Source: Streptomyces sp. Ru73 | GTDB lineage: Bacteria; Actinomycetota; Actinomycetes; Streptomycetales; Streptomycetaceae | Direction of reading: 5' to 3' | Assembly (NCBI RefSeq): GCF_002920575.1 | Contig: NZ_PQSQ01000002.1 | Coordinates: forward strand, 1 to 64,000 | Length of the DNA stretch: 64,000 bases | Shown: positions 1 to 7,272 of the stretch, piece by piece | Position numbering within the stretch: the first letter of the stretch is position 1 | Layout: every line of letters begins with the position of its first letter | Translations under genes and position numbers: made by a program | Notes under the pieces: model-generated | Seen by the model: the letters and a program-made list of their open reading frames with translations, nothing else | The model's database searches: none | Told to the model about the DNA's origin: nothing

Positions 1-273
1 GCGGGCCGACCGGCGTGATCGGCACGAACCGGCCGTGTGCGAAGGAGACCGCCGGCTCGCTGCTCGCCGACGCACCGGGGCTGGCCGGACGGGAGCTGCC
101 CGAGGACCCGGTGGCCGCGCTGCGGCGGGCCGGTCAGCGGCCGGTGTCGTGGCCGGGCTGGCTGGGCATCGAGGCGGCGGAGGCGGCGCTGGGCCAGGAG
201 CTGGGGGCGTACGACCGTCAAGATCCCGGACTGGGACGGGCTGCTGGAGGCGGCGGCGCGAGCGGGACGGTGA
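1..273 (+). CDS. Ferredoxin-NADP(+) reductase, C-terminal end, with a frameshift
   Basis: Only the end of the gene is in the window. The reading frame through position 3 gives GPTGVIGTNR, followed by KETAGSLLADA and WPGWLGIEAAEAALG. This is the C-terminal signature of FprA-type FAD/NADPH ferredoxin reductases, which pass electrons between NADPH and ferredoxin. The expected ending VKIPDWDGLLEAAARAGR and its stop at 273 lie in the next frame. The switch falls at a run of five G (203-207); with four G the protein reads straight through as LGRTTVKIPDW. The gene is therefore either a young pseudogene or carries a base-calling error. The family call is fairly firm; whether it is functional is not known. 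Confidence 0.72.
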
Positions 274-370
274 ACGGGCGCCGGGCCAGGGGCCGGCGGG
301 GAGGGAACGGCCGGTGAGCGGGCACGGGCCGGGCCCCCGCCCCCGGCCGGTCAGCGGCACGGGCCCGTGA

Positions 371-420
371 CCCCGCACGGCCCCGCACGGCCCCGTACGG
401 CCCCGTACGGCCCCGTACGG
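371..420. repeat. 10-bp tandem repeat, five copies
   Basis: Five back-to-back copies of CCCCG(C/T)ACGG fill this stretch exactly. The first two copies carry C and the last three T at the sixth base. Each T copy makes the palindrome CCGTACGG at its junction. It lies between the reductase end and the DinB gene, with no ORF of its own. Confidence 0.9.
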
Positions 421-457
421 CCGCCGGTCCGGGCGGGCGCTGCCCGGACCGGCGCCG

Positions 458-1027
458 CTATCCCATGCTCTTCGCCCCGTCCAGCGACTCGCGGATGATG
501 TCGGCGTGGCCGGCGTGCTGGGCGGTCTCGGCGATGATGTGCATCAGCACCCGGCGGGCCGACCACTGTGCGCCGGGCTCGAACCACGGGGCCTTCGGCA
601 GCGGCCATGCGGCGTCCAGGTCGGGCAGGGTGGCCACCAGGTCGTCGGTCCGGCGGGCCACGTCCGCGTAGTCGGCCAGTACACCGGCCAGCGTCTCACC
701 GGGCAGCAGCCGGAACCCGTCAGCGCGGCGGGCCACGTCGGCCTCGGTCATCGTCGTGAAGTCCGGCATGGCCGACGGGCCCTTCAGAAGGAAGTCCACC
801 CAGCTCTGCTCGACCTCGGTGACATGCTTGATCAGACCGCCCAGGCACAAGCCGCTGGCGGTGGTCCGCAGCCCGGCCTGCTCGTCGGTGAGACCGCGCG
901 TGGTGAAGCGCAGGAAGTGCCGGTGCTTGGCCAGCGCCTCCAGCCATTCGGCGCGCTCACCGGTGACGGCCGGGGTCTCGGCCGGGGCATCGGCCGGGTC
1001 GGGATTCGTCGGCTCGTTGCTGGTCAT
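458..1027 (-). CDS. DinB family protein (DUF664-like)
   Basis: A 189-residue protein of the DinB/YfiT four-helix superfamily. In actinomycetes, members include mycothiol-dependent enzymes and many of unknown substrate. The probable metal-binding histidines are H68 (LIKHVTEVEQSW) and H171/H174 in AQHAGHADIIRE near the C-terminus, the usual places for this family. The first 25 residues are Pro/Ala/Glu-rich and probably disordered. The gene stands alone; the next gene upstream on this strand is the ArsR gene beyond the response regulator. The fold is clear from the motifs; the reaction cannot be read from sequence. Confidence 0.85.
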   Translation of the reverse strand: MTSNEPTNPDPADAPAETPAVTGERAEWLEALAKHRHFLRFTTRGLTDEQAGLRTTASGLCLGGLIKHVTEVEQSWVDFLLKGPSAMPDFTTMTEADVARRADGFRLLPGETLAGVLADYADVARRTDDLVATLPDLDAAWPLPKAPWFEPGAQWSARRVLMHIIAETAQHAGHADIIRESLDGAKSMG

Positions 1028-1132
1028 GGTCTCCGCCCTTCGGGGTTTGCGTTCCCTCGGTCAGGACCACGCTACGAACGCTTGCGGTCAGCTTCCGTCC
1101 TCAATCGGCGATCGTTGAGGGGGGGTTCCGTC

Positions 1133-1188
1133 CGTCCTCTTCCGCCCGTCCTCCTCCGCCCGTCCTCTTCCGCCCGTCCTCATTCGGC
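1133..1188. repeat. 14-bp tandem repeat, four copies
   Basis: Four consecutive 14-base units follow CGTCCTCTTCCGCC, with one change in unit 2 and more in unit 4. They sit between the DinB start and the response regulator stop (1200). Small inverted repeats ending in TTGAGG lie on both sides (about 1101-1120 and 1178-1198) and may form terminator-like stems. Confidence 0.8.
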
Positions 1189-1199
1189 GGCCGTTGAGG

Positions 1200-1862
1200 T
1201 CAGTTTCCGTCGTCGATCAACTGCCGGACCAGTCCGGCCCGGTCGGCGATCACCGCCGCCTGTACCCGGTTGAGTCCGCCCAGTTTCGCGAGCAGCGCGC
1301 TGACGTGGTCCTTTATCGTGCCGTGCGCCAGGTGCAGGCGCAGCGCGATCTCGCCGTTCGAGAGCCCCTCGCCGACCAGCGCGAGCACCTGGCGTTCGCG
1401 GTCGGTGAGGCCGCTGACGCTGCGCGCCGCGGCCGCGTCCGGCTTGCCGCCGAGGTAGCCGCCGATCACGGCCGGGGTGACGCCGGGCGCGAGCACATGG
1501 CCGCCGGCGGCCAGTACCCGTACGGAGTGCACGAGTTGTTCCGGCGCCGTGTCCTTCAGGAGGAAGCCGGCGGCGCCCTCCTGCAGGGCGGCGCCGAGGT
1601 ACTCCTCGCCGTCGAAGGTGGTGAGCATGGCGGTGCGCGGCGGCTCGGGCAGTTCGCGCAGTCCGCGCAGGACGGTCAGGCCGTCCACGTCGGGCATGCG
1701 GATGTCCAGCAGCAGCACGTCCGGGCGGTGGGCCAGCAGGGTGGCGCGTGCCTCGCCGCCGCCGCAGTCCGCGACCACCTCGATGTCCGGCGCCGACCCG
1801 AGGATCAGCCGCAGCCCGGAGCGGACCAGCTCCTCGTCGTCCACGACCACGACACGGATCAC
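1200..1862 (-). CDS. NarL/FixJ-family response regulator
   Basis: A 220-residue two-domain regulator. The receiver domain (about 1-120) has the acidic pair D8/D9, phospho-acceptor D53 in LLLDIRMPD, T81/T82 and K103 in GFLLKDT. The LuxR-type HTH (about 149-206) starts GLTDRERQVLALVGEGLSN. It should bind DNA when phosphorylated by a HisKA_3-type kinase. No kinase gene is next to it; the only such kinase in the window is 10.8 kb away at 12707-14023 on the same strand. Family assignment is firm; the partner and target genes are not shown. Confidence 0.93.
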   Translation of the reverse strand: MIRVVVVDDEELVRSGLRLILGSAPDIEVVADCGGGEARATLLAHRPDVLLLDIRMPDVDGLTVLRGLRELPEPPRTAMLTTFDGEEYLGAALQEGAAGFLLKDTAPEQLVHSVRVLAAGGHVLAPGVTPAVIGGYLGGKPDAAAARSVSGLTDRERQVLALVGEGLSNGEIALRLHLAHGTIKDHVSALLAKLGGLNRVQAAVIADRAGLVRQLIDDGN

Positions 1863-2136
1863 CCGAGCTCCTCGTTCCGGCTGCGCGCTGCCCGCCGCCG
1901 GGCCTGGCGGCGCTCTCCGTGATCGAGGTTACGGCAGGTAAGGGGCGGTGCCGCGGCACTTGAAGAGGAGATCGGCGGCGTGCACCCCCCGCCGGTCGGC
2001 GGGGCGCACCGGAGCCCGGCGGGGGTTCCACCGGCGCACCACGGGCGGCAAGGGTGGCGGACACGACAGGACGGCCCGCCGCTCCGTCACTCCGCCGCTC
2101 CGAGGACGCGGGCGCGGGCGCGCGGAGTGCTCTCGC

Positions 2137-2220
2137 GAGGTGTGCGAGTAGTCGCGGAGGTGTACGGAGTAAGCACGAAGGCGTGCGAAGTACGCGCGGA
2201 AGACGTACGGAGTACCCGCG
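2137..2220. repeat. Degenerate 20-22-bp tandem repeat, four copies
   Basis: Units start at 2137, 2157, 2177 and 2199 and follow the pattern GAGGTGTACGGAGTAnnCnCG, with drift between copies. They fill much of the 375-base gap between the response regulator and the ArsR gene. No convincing gene lies in that gap on either strand. Confidence 0.7.
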
Positions 2221-2237
2221 GGAGGCTTACCGGCGCC

Positions 2238-2648
2238 TCAGGACGCGCTGGTCGCAGCCGCCGCGGCCGTACCCGCTCCGGCGTCGGGGCCGGCCGCGGC
2301 CTGGCGGCGGGCGGCGGCCAGCACCGTGTCGAGCAGGCCGGGGAAGCGGTCCGCCAGGTCCTCCCGGCGCAGTGCGTTCATCTTGGCCGTGCCGCGGTAG
2401 GTCTGGGTGATCACGCCGTGCTCGCGCAGCACCCGGAAGTGGTGGGTGAGCGTGGACTTGCTGACCGGCGCGTCGAAGACCGAGCAGGAGCACTCCCCCT
2501 CGGCGTCGGCCAGCACCCGCACGATGCCGAGCCGTACCGGGTCGGCGAGCGCGTGCAGCACGTCCTCCAGCCGGATCTCGTCCCGGCTCGGGTGCGCGAG
2601 CACGCGCGGACCGCCCCCGGAGGGCGTGGTGAGCGCGGCGGCCTGCAT
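2238..2648 (-). CDS. ArsR/SmtB-family transcriptional regulator
   Basis: A 136-residue winged-helix repressor. HTH core: DPVRLGIVRVLA, then VSKSTLTHHFRVLREHGVI. An ECSCSVF stretch just before the recognition helix has two cysteines and could sense thiols or metals, but this ECSC pattern also occurs in ArsR members not tied to metals. I chose the start at 2648 because AGGAG precedes that ATG by a normal distance; a longer reading to 2705 has no such site. An inverted repeat at 2694-2709 just upstream is probably an autoregulatory operator, and it closely matches a site in front of the Old Yellow Enzyme gene at 24769-25872. Confidence 0.9.
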   Translation of the reverse strand: MQAAALTTPSGGGPRVLAHPSRDEIRLEDVLHALADPVRLGIVRVLADAEGECSCSVFDAPVSKSTLTHHFRVLREHGVITQTYRGTAKMNALRREDLADRFPGLLDTVLAAARRQAAAGPDAGAGTAAAAATSAS

Positions 2649-2693
2649 GACGGCTCCTGTCGGTCGGGGCTCCCGGTGGGTGAATGCCCGATG

Positions 2694-2709
2694 TACGAGA
2701 ACCATCGTA
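2694..2709. promoter_or_regulatory. Putative ArsR operator, TACGA-N6-TCGTA
   Basis: TACGAGAACCATCGTA, a perfect 5-bp inverted repeat with a 6-bp spacer, 46 bases upstream of the ArsR start. With flanks, GTACGAGAA...TCGTAGTTCGG agrees at 21 of 23 positions with the reverse complement of the site at 26016-26031. Binding by the ArsR protein is inferred. Confidence 0.6.
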
Positions 2710-2744
2710 GTTCGGCGCCGTCCGGACCGCCAGGAAAGACCGCG

Positions 2745-3326
2745 CTAGGCGGCAGTGGTGCGCCGCTGCCACCAGTGGCGGCGGCGGGGGTGGACGGCGC
2801 GGCCGAGCCGGCGGCCGAGGAGGAGGTAGCCGAGCAGCGCGCCGGTGGTGTTCAGGATGACGTCGTCGATGTCGAAGGCGCGCCCGGTGACCAGGGCGCC
2901 CTGCACCAGCTCGACCAGGAGCATCACCACGGCGGTCACCGCGACCACCCGCAGCGGCCCGCGGGCCCTGGGTGCCACCACCGGCAGCAGCAGCCCGAAG
3001 GGCACACCGAGCACGATGTTTCCGCCGAGCTGCTTGACGGTGTCGACGAACGCGGGCTGTGCGAGGTAGTTGCGGATCGAGTCGCCGGGCCGCAGGTTGC
3101 TGTGGGTGAGCGCTTCGGAGGCGGCCGACGGCTGGAGGGTCAGCCGGGCGAGCACCGCGCCGAAGGCCACCATGACGGCGAACGCGACCACCATCACCAG
3201 CACCCGTACGGGCGGCGGGAGCGGTGGCCCGCCGCCCGTGGCCGGGCCGTGGCGCTTCCTCCTGGCGGCGCCGGAGCGCCGGAGTGACCGCTTGGTGGCG
3301 CCGCTGCGCCAGGGTGACCGCGCCAT
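2745..3326 (-). CDS. VanZ family membrane protein
   Basis: A 193-residue integral membrane protein. A basic N-terminus (about 1-35, rich in Arg/Lys) is followed by a membrane helix, then the VanZ-like core: RNYLAQPAFVDTVKQLGGN, a loop with VPFGLLLP, two more helices, and FDIDDVILNTTGALLGYLL, the typical VanZ DxxDxxxNxxG signature. VanZ homologues are linked to low-level teicoplanin resistance in enterococci, but most actinobacterial members have no known role. No van genes lie nearby. It is 96 bases upstream of the ArsR gene on the same strand, with an operator between them, so co-transcription is possible but not shown. Confidence 0.88.
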   Translation of the reverse strand: MARSPWRSGATKRSLRRSGAARRKRHGPATGGGPPLPPPVRVLVMVVAFAVMVAFGAVLARLTLQPSAASEALTHSNLRPGDSIRNYLAQPAFVDTVKQLGGNIVLGVPFGLLLPVVAPRARGPLRVVAVTAVVMLLVELVQGALVTGRAFDIDDVILNTTGALLGYLLLGRRLGRAVHPRRRHWWQRRTTAA

Positions 3327-3371
3327 GAAGACCCCTCACGTCACGTGGAGTTGGCCTGTCCGGTGGTGCGG

Positions 3372-4697
3372 TTACCCCTGGGGCGGCAGGGCATGCGCGT
3401 CCTCGCGGGCCGCGGGTTCCTCCTCCGGGGCACCGGACGCCTCGGCCGCACCGGGCTTCTCTGCCCGAGTGGTCTCAGGGGCGGCCTCAGGAGCGGTCGC
3501 CGGGCCGGCCGCCGGCTTGCGGGAGGTGATCCCGAAGAGCGGCAGCAGTCCGGACCTGGCGCGGTTGACCACGGGCGCCGCCCAGCGCGCGGTCAGCGGC
3601 CCGAGGATGACCATGATCAGGACGTACGCGGTGGCGATCGGGCCGATGCGCGGCTCGACGGCCGTGGTGAGCCCGGCGATCACGATGGAGAACTCACCGC
3701 GTGCCACCAGCGCGCCGCCGGCCCGCAGCCGGCCGTTGGGGCCGATGCCGGCGCGGCGGGCCGCGTACCAGCCGGTCAGGACCTTGGTCACGGTGGTGAC
3801 GACGGCGAGCAGCAGCGCCGGGAGCAGCACCGGCGGAATGGCCGTGGGGTCGGTGGACAGGCCGAAGAAGACGAAGAAGATCGCGGCGAAGAGGTCGCGC
3901 AGCGGCGTGAGGAGCTTGCGCGCGCCCTCCGCCACCTCGCCGGACAGCGCGATGCCGACGAGGAACGCGCCGACCGCGGCGGAGACCTGGAGTTCCTGGG
4001 CGATGCCCGCGACGAGCACGGTCAGGCCGAGGACGACGAGGAGCAGCATCTCGGGGTTGTCGGAGGACACCCAGCGGCTGATCAGGCGGCCGTGCCGGAG
4101 CGCGAGGTAGAGCACGAGGCCGACGGCGCCGAGGGCGATGAGCAGCGTGACGCTGCCGCCGGCGAGGCCGACGCCGGCCAGCAGGGCGGTGAGCAGCGGC
4201 AGGTAGACCGCCATGGAGAGGTCTTCGAGGACCAGGACGCCGAGGATGACCGGGGTCTCGCGGTTGCCGAGCCGGCCGAGGTCGGTGAGGACCTTGGCGA
4301 TGACACCGGAGGAGGAGATCCAGGTGACGCCGGCCAGTGCGACGGCGGCGACCGGGCCCCAGCCCAGCAGCAGCGCGGCGACGGCGCCCGGCACGGCGTT
4401 CAGCAGGCAGTCGACGGCCCCTGACGGGTACTGCGTCTTCAGGCTCGTGACCAGTTCGGAGGCGCTGTATTCGAGGCCGAGCAGGAGCAGCAGCAGGATG
4501 ACGCCGATCTCGGCGCCGACGCCCACGAACTCCTCGCTGGCGTTGAGCGGGAGCAGTCCGCCGTGCCCGAAGGCGAGGCCGGCGAGGAGGTAGAGGGGTA
4601 TGGGCGAGAGCCCGATCCGGCCGGCGAACCGGCCGAGGAGGCCGAGCGCGAGGATGACGGCGCCGAACTCGACGAGCAGTGCGGTGGTCTCGTGCAT
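3372..4697 (-). CDS. CPA2-family cation:proton antiporter (KhtU/KefB-like)
   Basis: A 441-residue membrane antiporter with about 12 hydrophobic segments. It starts directly with a membrane helix (LLVEFGAVILALGLLGRFAG) and includes YLLAGLAFGHGGLLP and the Na_H_exchanger-type core. The last 50 residues are an Ala/Glu/Pro-rich cytoplasmic tail. It should exchange K+ or Na+ for protons. Its start lies 2 bases after the stop of the TrkA_C gene upstream, so the two are one operon, as in Bacillus KhtT-KhtU, where the small protein controls the channel-like antiporter. Ion preference cannot be read here. Confidence 0.92.
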   Translation of the reverse strand: MHETTALLVEFGAVILALGLLGRFAGRIGLSPIPLYLLAGLAFGHGGLLPLNASEEFVGVGAEIGVILLLLLLGLEYSASELVTSLKTQYPSGAVDCLLNAVPGAVAALLLGWGPVAAVALAGVTWISSSGVIAKVLTDLGRLGNRETPVILGVLVLEDLSMAVYLPLLTALLAGVGLAGGSVTLLIALGAVGLVLYLALRHGRLISRWVSSDNPEMLLLVVLGLTVLVAGIAQELQVSAAVGAFLVGIALSGEVAEGARKLLTPLRDLFAAIFFVFFGLSTDPTAIPPVLLPALLLAVVTTVTKVLTGWYAARRAGIGPNGRLRAGGALVARGEFSIVIAGLTTAVEPRIGPIATAYVLIMVILGPLTARWAAPVVNRARSGLLPLFGITSRKPAAGPATAPEAAPETTRAEKPGAAEASGAPEEEPAAREDAHALPPQG

Positions 4698-4699
4698 GC

Positions 4700-5173
4700 T
4701 CAGCCTCCGGCGATGATCGCGGCGAGGGCGTCGACGCCCTCACGGGTGCCGACCGCGACGAGGGTGTCGCCGATGGCGAACCGGAAGTCGGGACCGGGGG
4801 ACGGATGGGCGCTGGTGCGGCGCAGCACCGCGACGATGGACGCGCCGGTACGAGTACGCGCCTGGGTGTCACCGAGCAGCCGGCCGCCGTACGGGGAGCG
4901 GCTGCCGATCTGGATGTGCTCGGTGACCAGGTCGATGCCGTCGGTGCGGACGGCGTCCAGCGGCGCCGGGTCTATCAGGTGCGCGAGCGCCGTCGCCTCC
5001 TCCCGTTCCAGGGGGACCGAGGACTGGCAGGTATCGGGGTCATCGGCCGAGTAGAAGCCGATGAAGCGGCGTCCGTCGTGGTGCACCACCACGGAGAGGT
5101 GCTGTCCGGCGTGCGTGGTGAAGTCGTAGCGCGTACCGACGCCCGGCAGCGAAGTGCGTCGCGTCCCCATCAT
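4700..5173 (-). CDS. TrkA_C-domain regulatory subunit of the antiporter (KhtT-like)
   Basis: A 157-residue soluble protein. The N-terminal half (about 1-70) is the small domain usual in KhtT-like proteins. The C-terminal half (about 75-157) is an RCK_C/TrkA_C domain, ending FRFAIGDTLVAVGTREGVDAL, the typical last strand and helix. RCK_C domains bind ligands such as c-di-AMP or sense pH and cations; which applies here is unknown. First gene of the two-gene operon with the antiporter. Upstream (5220-5285) is a less GC-rich patch with several GTAA/TTAC words, probably the promoter. Confidence 0.85.
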   Translation of the reverse strand: MMGTRRTSLPGVGTRYDFTTHAGQHLSVVVHHDGRRFIGFYSADDPDTCQSSVPLEREEATALAHLIDPAPLDAVRTDGIDLVTEHIQIGSRSPYGGRLLGDTQARTRTGASIVAVLRRTSAHPSPGPDFRFAIGDTLVAVGTREGVDALAAIIAGG

Positions 5174-5304
5174 GTCCTCCCTGGATGCCGCGCCGGGGGC
5201 GCCGGGGGCGCGGACCGGACGCGATCTCCTTTACCTGGCCATTACGTTTTACCCCATCATTACAGACGCTTGGTGGTTACATATGGCCGGGCCGGGGCGG
5301 CGGA

Positions 5305-5764
5305 TCAGCCGGCGGGCATGCGCCAGGGCTCCTCCGGGAGCGGACTCCCGGTCTCCACAAGGGACTTGAGGTTGGAGAGCACGGCGGCCCAGCCGCCGGC
5401 CGCCGCGGCGCGCTCGGCCTCGTCCGCCAGGTTCTCGTGGGTCACGGTGAGCCGGACGATCCCGCCGTACGGCTCGATGGAGAAGGTGACCTTCGACGGG
5501 CCGCCGGCCGGCTCCTCCCCCGGCTCGGCCCAGGTGGTGACCAGCCGGCGCGGCGGGTCGCTCTCGACGACCAGCCCGACGACGTCGGCGATGCCCGAGC
5601 CGTCGGTGCGCCGGTGCTCCCACGGGGAGCCGGTCACCCAGTCGGAGACGTTGCTCGTGGCCCCAGTACGCGGCCGTCAGCTCGGGGTCGGTCAGCGCGT
5701 GCCAGACGCGCTCCGCGCTCCCCTCGATGTAGGTGACGTAGACAAAGGCCGGTCTGTCGGTCAT
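5305..5764 (-). pseudogene. SRPBCC/AHSA1-type protein, broken by a one-base insertion
   Basis: Starts at the ATG at 5764, preceded by GAGGA, and reads MTDRPAFVYVTYIEG and ELTAAYWGHE. The continuation expected for this family (SNVSDWVTGSPWEHRR) is one frame off from about 5653-5657 onward and runs to the stop at 5305. Total length is 460 bases, one more than a multiple of three; dropping one base gives a full-size protein of about 152 residues. AHSA1-like SRPBCC proteins bind hydrophobic ligands or act as cochaperones and often pair with an ArsR regulator. An ArsR gene is 2.7 kb away, not adjacent. Real mutation and sequence error cannot be told apart here. Confidence 0.8.
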
Positions 5765-6035
5765 GGCGTCCTCGGCTCGTCGGTGCAACGGCGGCGCGCG
5801 CCCGCGGACGCGGACGCGCGCACCCCGACGGTGTGCAGGCGGATGACCGGCCGTCAATCGGAGCGGGCCGGCACAGCGCCGAACGGGCGACAGCGGCCGG
5901 CCGGCTGACCGCACGGGCCGCCCGCCGCATGGGCCGCTCAGCGCACCGGCCGACCGGCCGACCCTACGGGCCGCCCGCCGCGGGTCGGCACCACGGCGGG
6001 GCGAAGTGGGCTCCAAGGACTCGCTGTTCACTCCA

Positions 6036-6064
6036 TTGACACCCCTCACCCCCCTCCCTACTGT
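6036..6064 (+). promoter_or_regulatory. Probable sigma-70-type promoter of the LacI gene
   Basis: TTGACA (6036-6041), exactly 17 bases, then TACTGT (6059-6064). The likely start point falls within the first operator, so the repressor would block initiation. The rest of the 398-base gap 5765-6162 holds no gene; an exact 16-bp direct repeat, ACGGGCCGCCCGCCGC, occurs at 5913 and 5966. Confidence 0.72.
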
Positions 6065-6069
6065 TCCGG

Positions 6070-6105
6070 CGAATCGCTTCGACGCCCGTTGTCGAAACGA
6101 TTCGA
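6070..6105. promoter_or_regulatory. Two LacI-family operator-like sites
   Basis: CGAATCGCTTCG at 6070-6081 and TCGAAACGATTCGA at 6092-6105. Both fit the LacI-family pattern CGAAnCGnTTCG, and the centre-to-centre distance is about two helical turns. They lie between the promoter and the LacI gene, pointing to autoregulation. Confidence 0.75.
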
Positions 6106-6162
6106 TTCACCGGTCCGGCGGACGCCGGCCGAGGCGGTCCGGGACGGTCCGAGGAGAGCCTG

Positions 6163-7176
6163 ATGGTCAAGATCACGGATGTGGCGCGGCACGCCGGTGT
6201 GTCGCCGAGCACGGTGTCGTACGTGCTCAGCGGCAAGCGCTCCATCTCGGCCGCCACCCGGTGCCGGGTCGAGGCGAGCATCCGGCAGCTCGGGTACCGG
6301 CCACACGCCGGGGCCCGGGCGCTGGCCAGCAGCCGGTCCAACGTGGTGGCACTCGTGATGCCGCTGCGCAGCGGTGTCCACGTGCCGGTGCAGATGCAGT
6401 TCGCCGCGTCAGTGGTCACCACCGCCCGGACGCACGACCACGACGTCCTGCTGCTCACCCAGGAGGAGGGCGAGGACGGGCTGCGCAGGGTGGCGGACAC
6501 CGCGCTGGTGGACGCGCTGGTCGTGATGGACGTCCAGCTGCACGACGCCCGGGTACCGCTGCTCCGCGCTCTCCGGCTGCCCTCGGTCCTCATCGGCTTC
6601 CCCGCCGAGGCCGACGGGCTGACCTGCATCGACCTGGACTTCACGGCGACCGGCGAGGAGTGTGTGGCGCACCTGGCGCGGCTCGGCCACCGCACCGTGG
6701 CGCTGCTGGGCTCGCCGCCGGAGGTGTACGTACGCGGTACCGGCTTCGCGCGGCGGACGGCGGCCGGCTTCACGGCAGCGGCACACCGGTACGGCATGAC
6801 CTCGGCCGTGCTGCCGGTCGCGCCCGGTACGCAGGCCGCACGCGAGACGGTCGACCGGCTGCTGCGCGACCACCCGGACCTGACCGCGGTCGTGGTGCAC
6901 AACGAGCCGGCGCTCGGGCCGCTGCTGGAGGCGTTCCGCGGCGCTGGGCTGCGGGTGCCGGCGGATCTGTCGGTGGTCGCGGTGTGCCCGGACGAGCAGG
7001 CGGAGGCGGCCGCCGTGCCGCTCACCTCCGTCACCATCCCCGCCGCCGAGGTGGGGGCACGCTCCGTCGAGCTGCTGATGGCGAAGCTGGACGGCCGGAC
7101 CGTACCCGACGCGACGCTGCTGCCGCCGCGGCTGACCGAACGGGCGAGCACCGCACCGCGCGCACGCACGACCTGA
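6163..7176 (+). CDS. LacI-family transcriptional regulator
   Basis: A 337-residue repressor. The LacI HTH (residues 1-50) includes TDVARHAGVSPSTVSYVLSG and the hinge helix RPHAGARALAS. The periplasmic-binding-type domain follows (about 60-330), with conserved VALVMPL at its start and LTSVTIPAAEVGARSVELL at its end. It precedes the sugar ABC operon, and matching palindromes lie before both units, so it very likely controls transporter and glycosidase expression in response to a sugar. The inducer is unknown; the adjacent alpha-xylosidase suggests a xylose-containing oligosaccharide. Confidence 0.94.
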   Translation: MVKITDVARHAGVSPSTVSYVLSGKRSISAATRCRVEASIRQLGYRPHAGARALASSRSNVVALVMPLRSGVHVPVQMQFAASVVTTARTHDHDVLLLTQEEGEDGLRRVADTALVDALVVMDVQLHDARVPLLRALRLPSVLIGFPAEADGLTCIDLDFTATGEECVAHLARLGHRTVALLGSPPEVYVRGTGFARRTAAGFTAAAHRYGMTSAVLPVAPGTQAARETVDRLLRDHPDLTAVVVHNEPALGPLLEAFRGAGLRVPADLSVVAVCPDEQAEAAAVPLTSVTIPAAEVGARSVELLMAKLDGRTVPDATLLPPRLTERASTAPRARTT

Positions 7177-7244
7177 CCGCGCACGTACCACCTGGCCGCG
7201 GCCGGCCGCCGGTCCGGCAGCGCACGGGCACCACGCACCGTCCA

Positions 7245-7258
7245 TCGAAGCGCTTCGA
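7245..7258. promoter_or_regulatory. LacI-family operator before the ABC operon
   Basis: TCGAAGCGCTTCGA, a perfect 14-bp palindrome ending 14 bases before the GTG start of the solute-binding protein gene. It matches the sites in front of the LacI gene. At this position it would overlap the ribosome binding region or the early transcript. Confidence 0.8.
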
Positions 7259-7272
7259 CTCGAAGGAGTCCC

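Noticed and set aside
371-420. CRISPR array
   Set aside because: Ten-base units without spacers; no cas genes in the window.
2745-3326. A glycopeptide-resistance (van) locus
   Set aside because: VanZ-like proteins are widespread; no vanHAX or vanRS genes are here.
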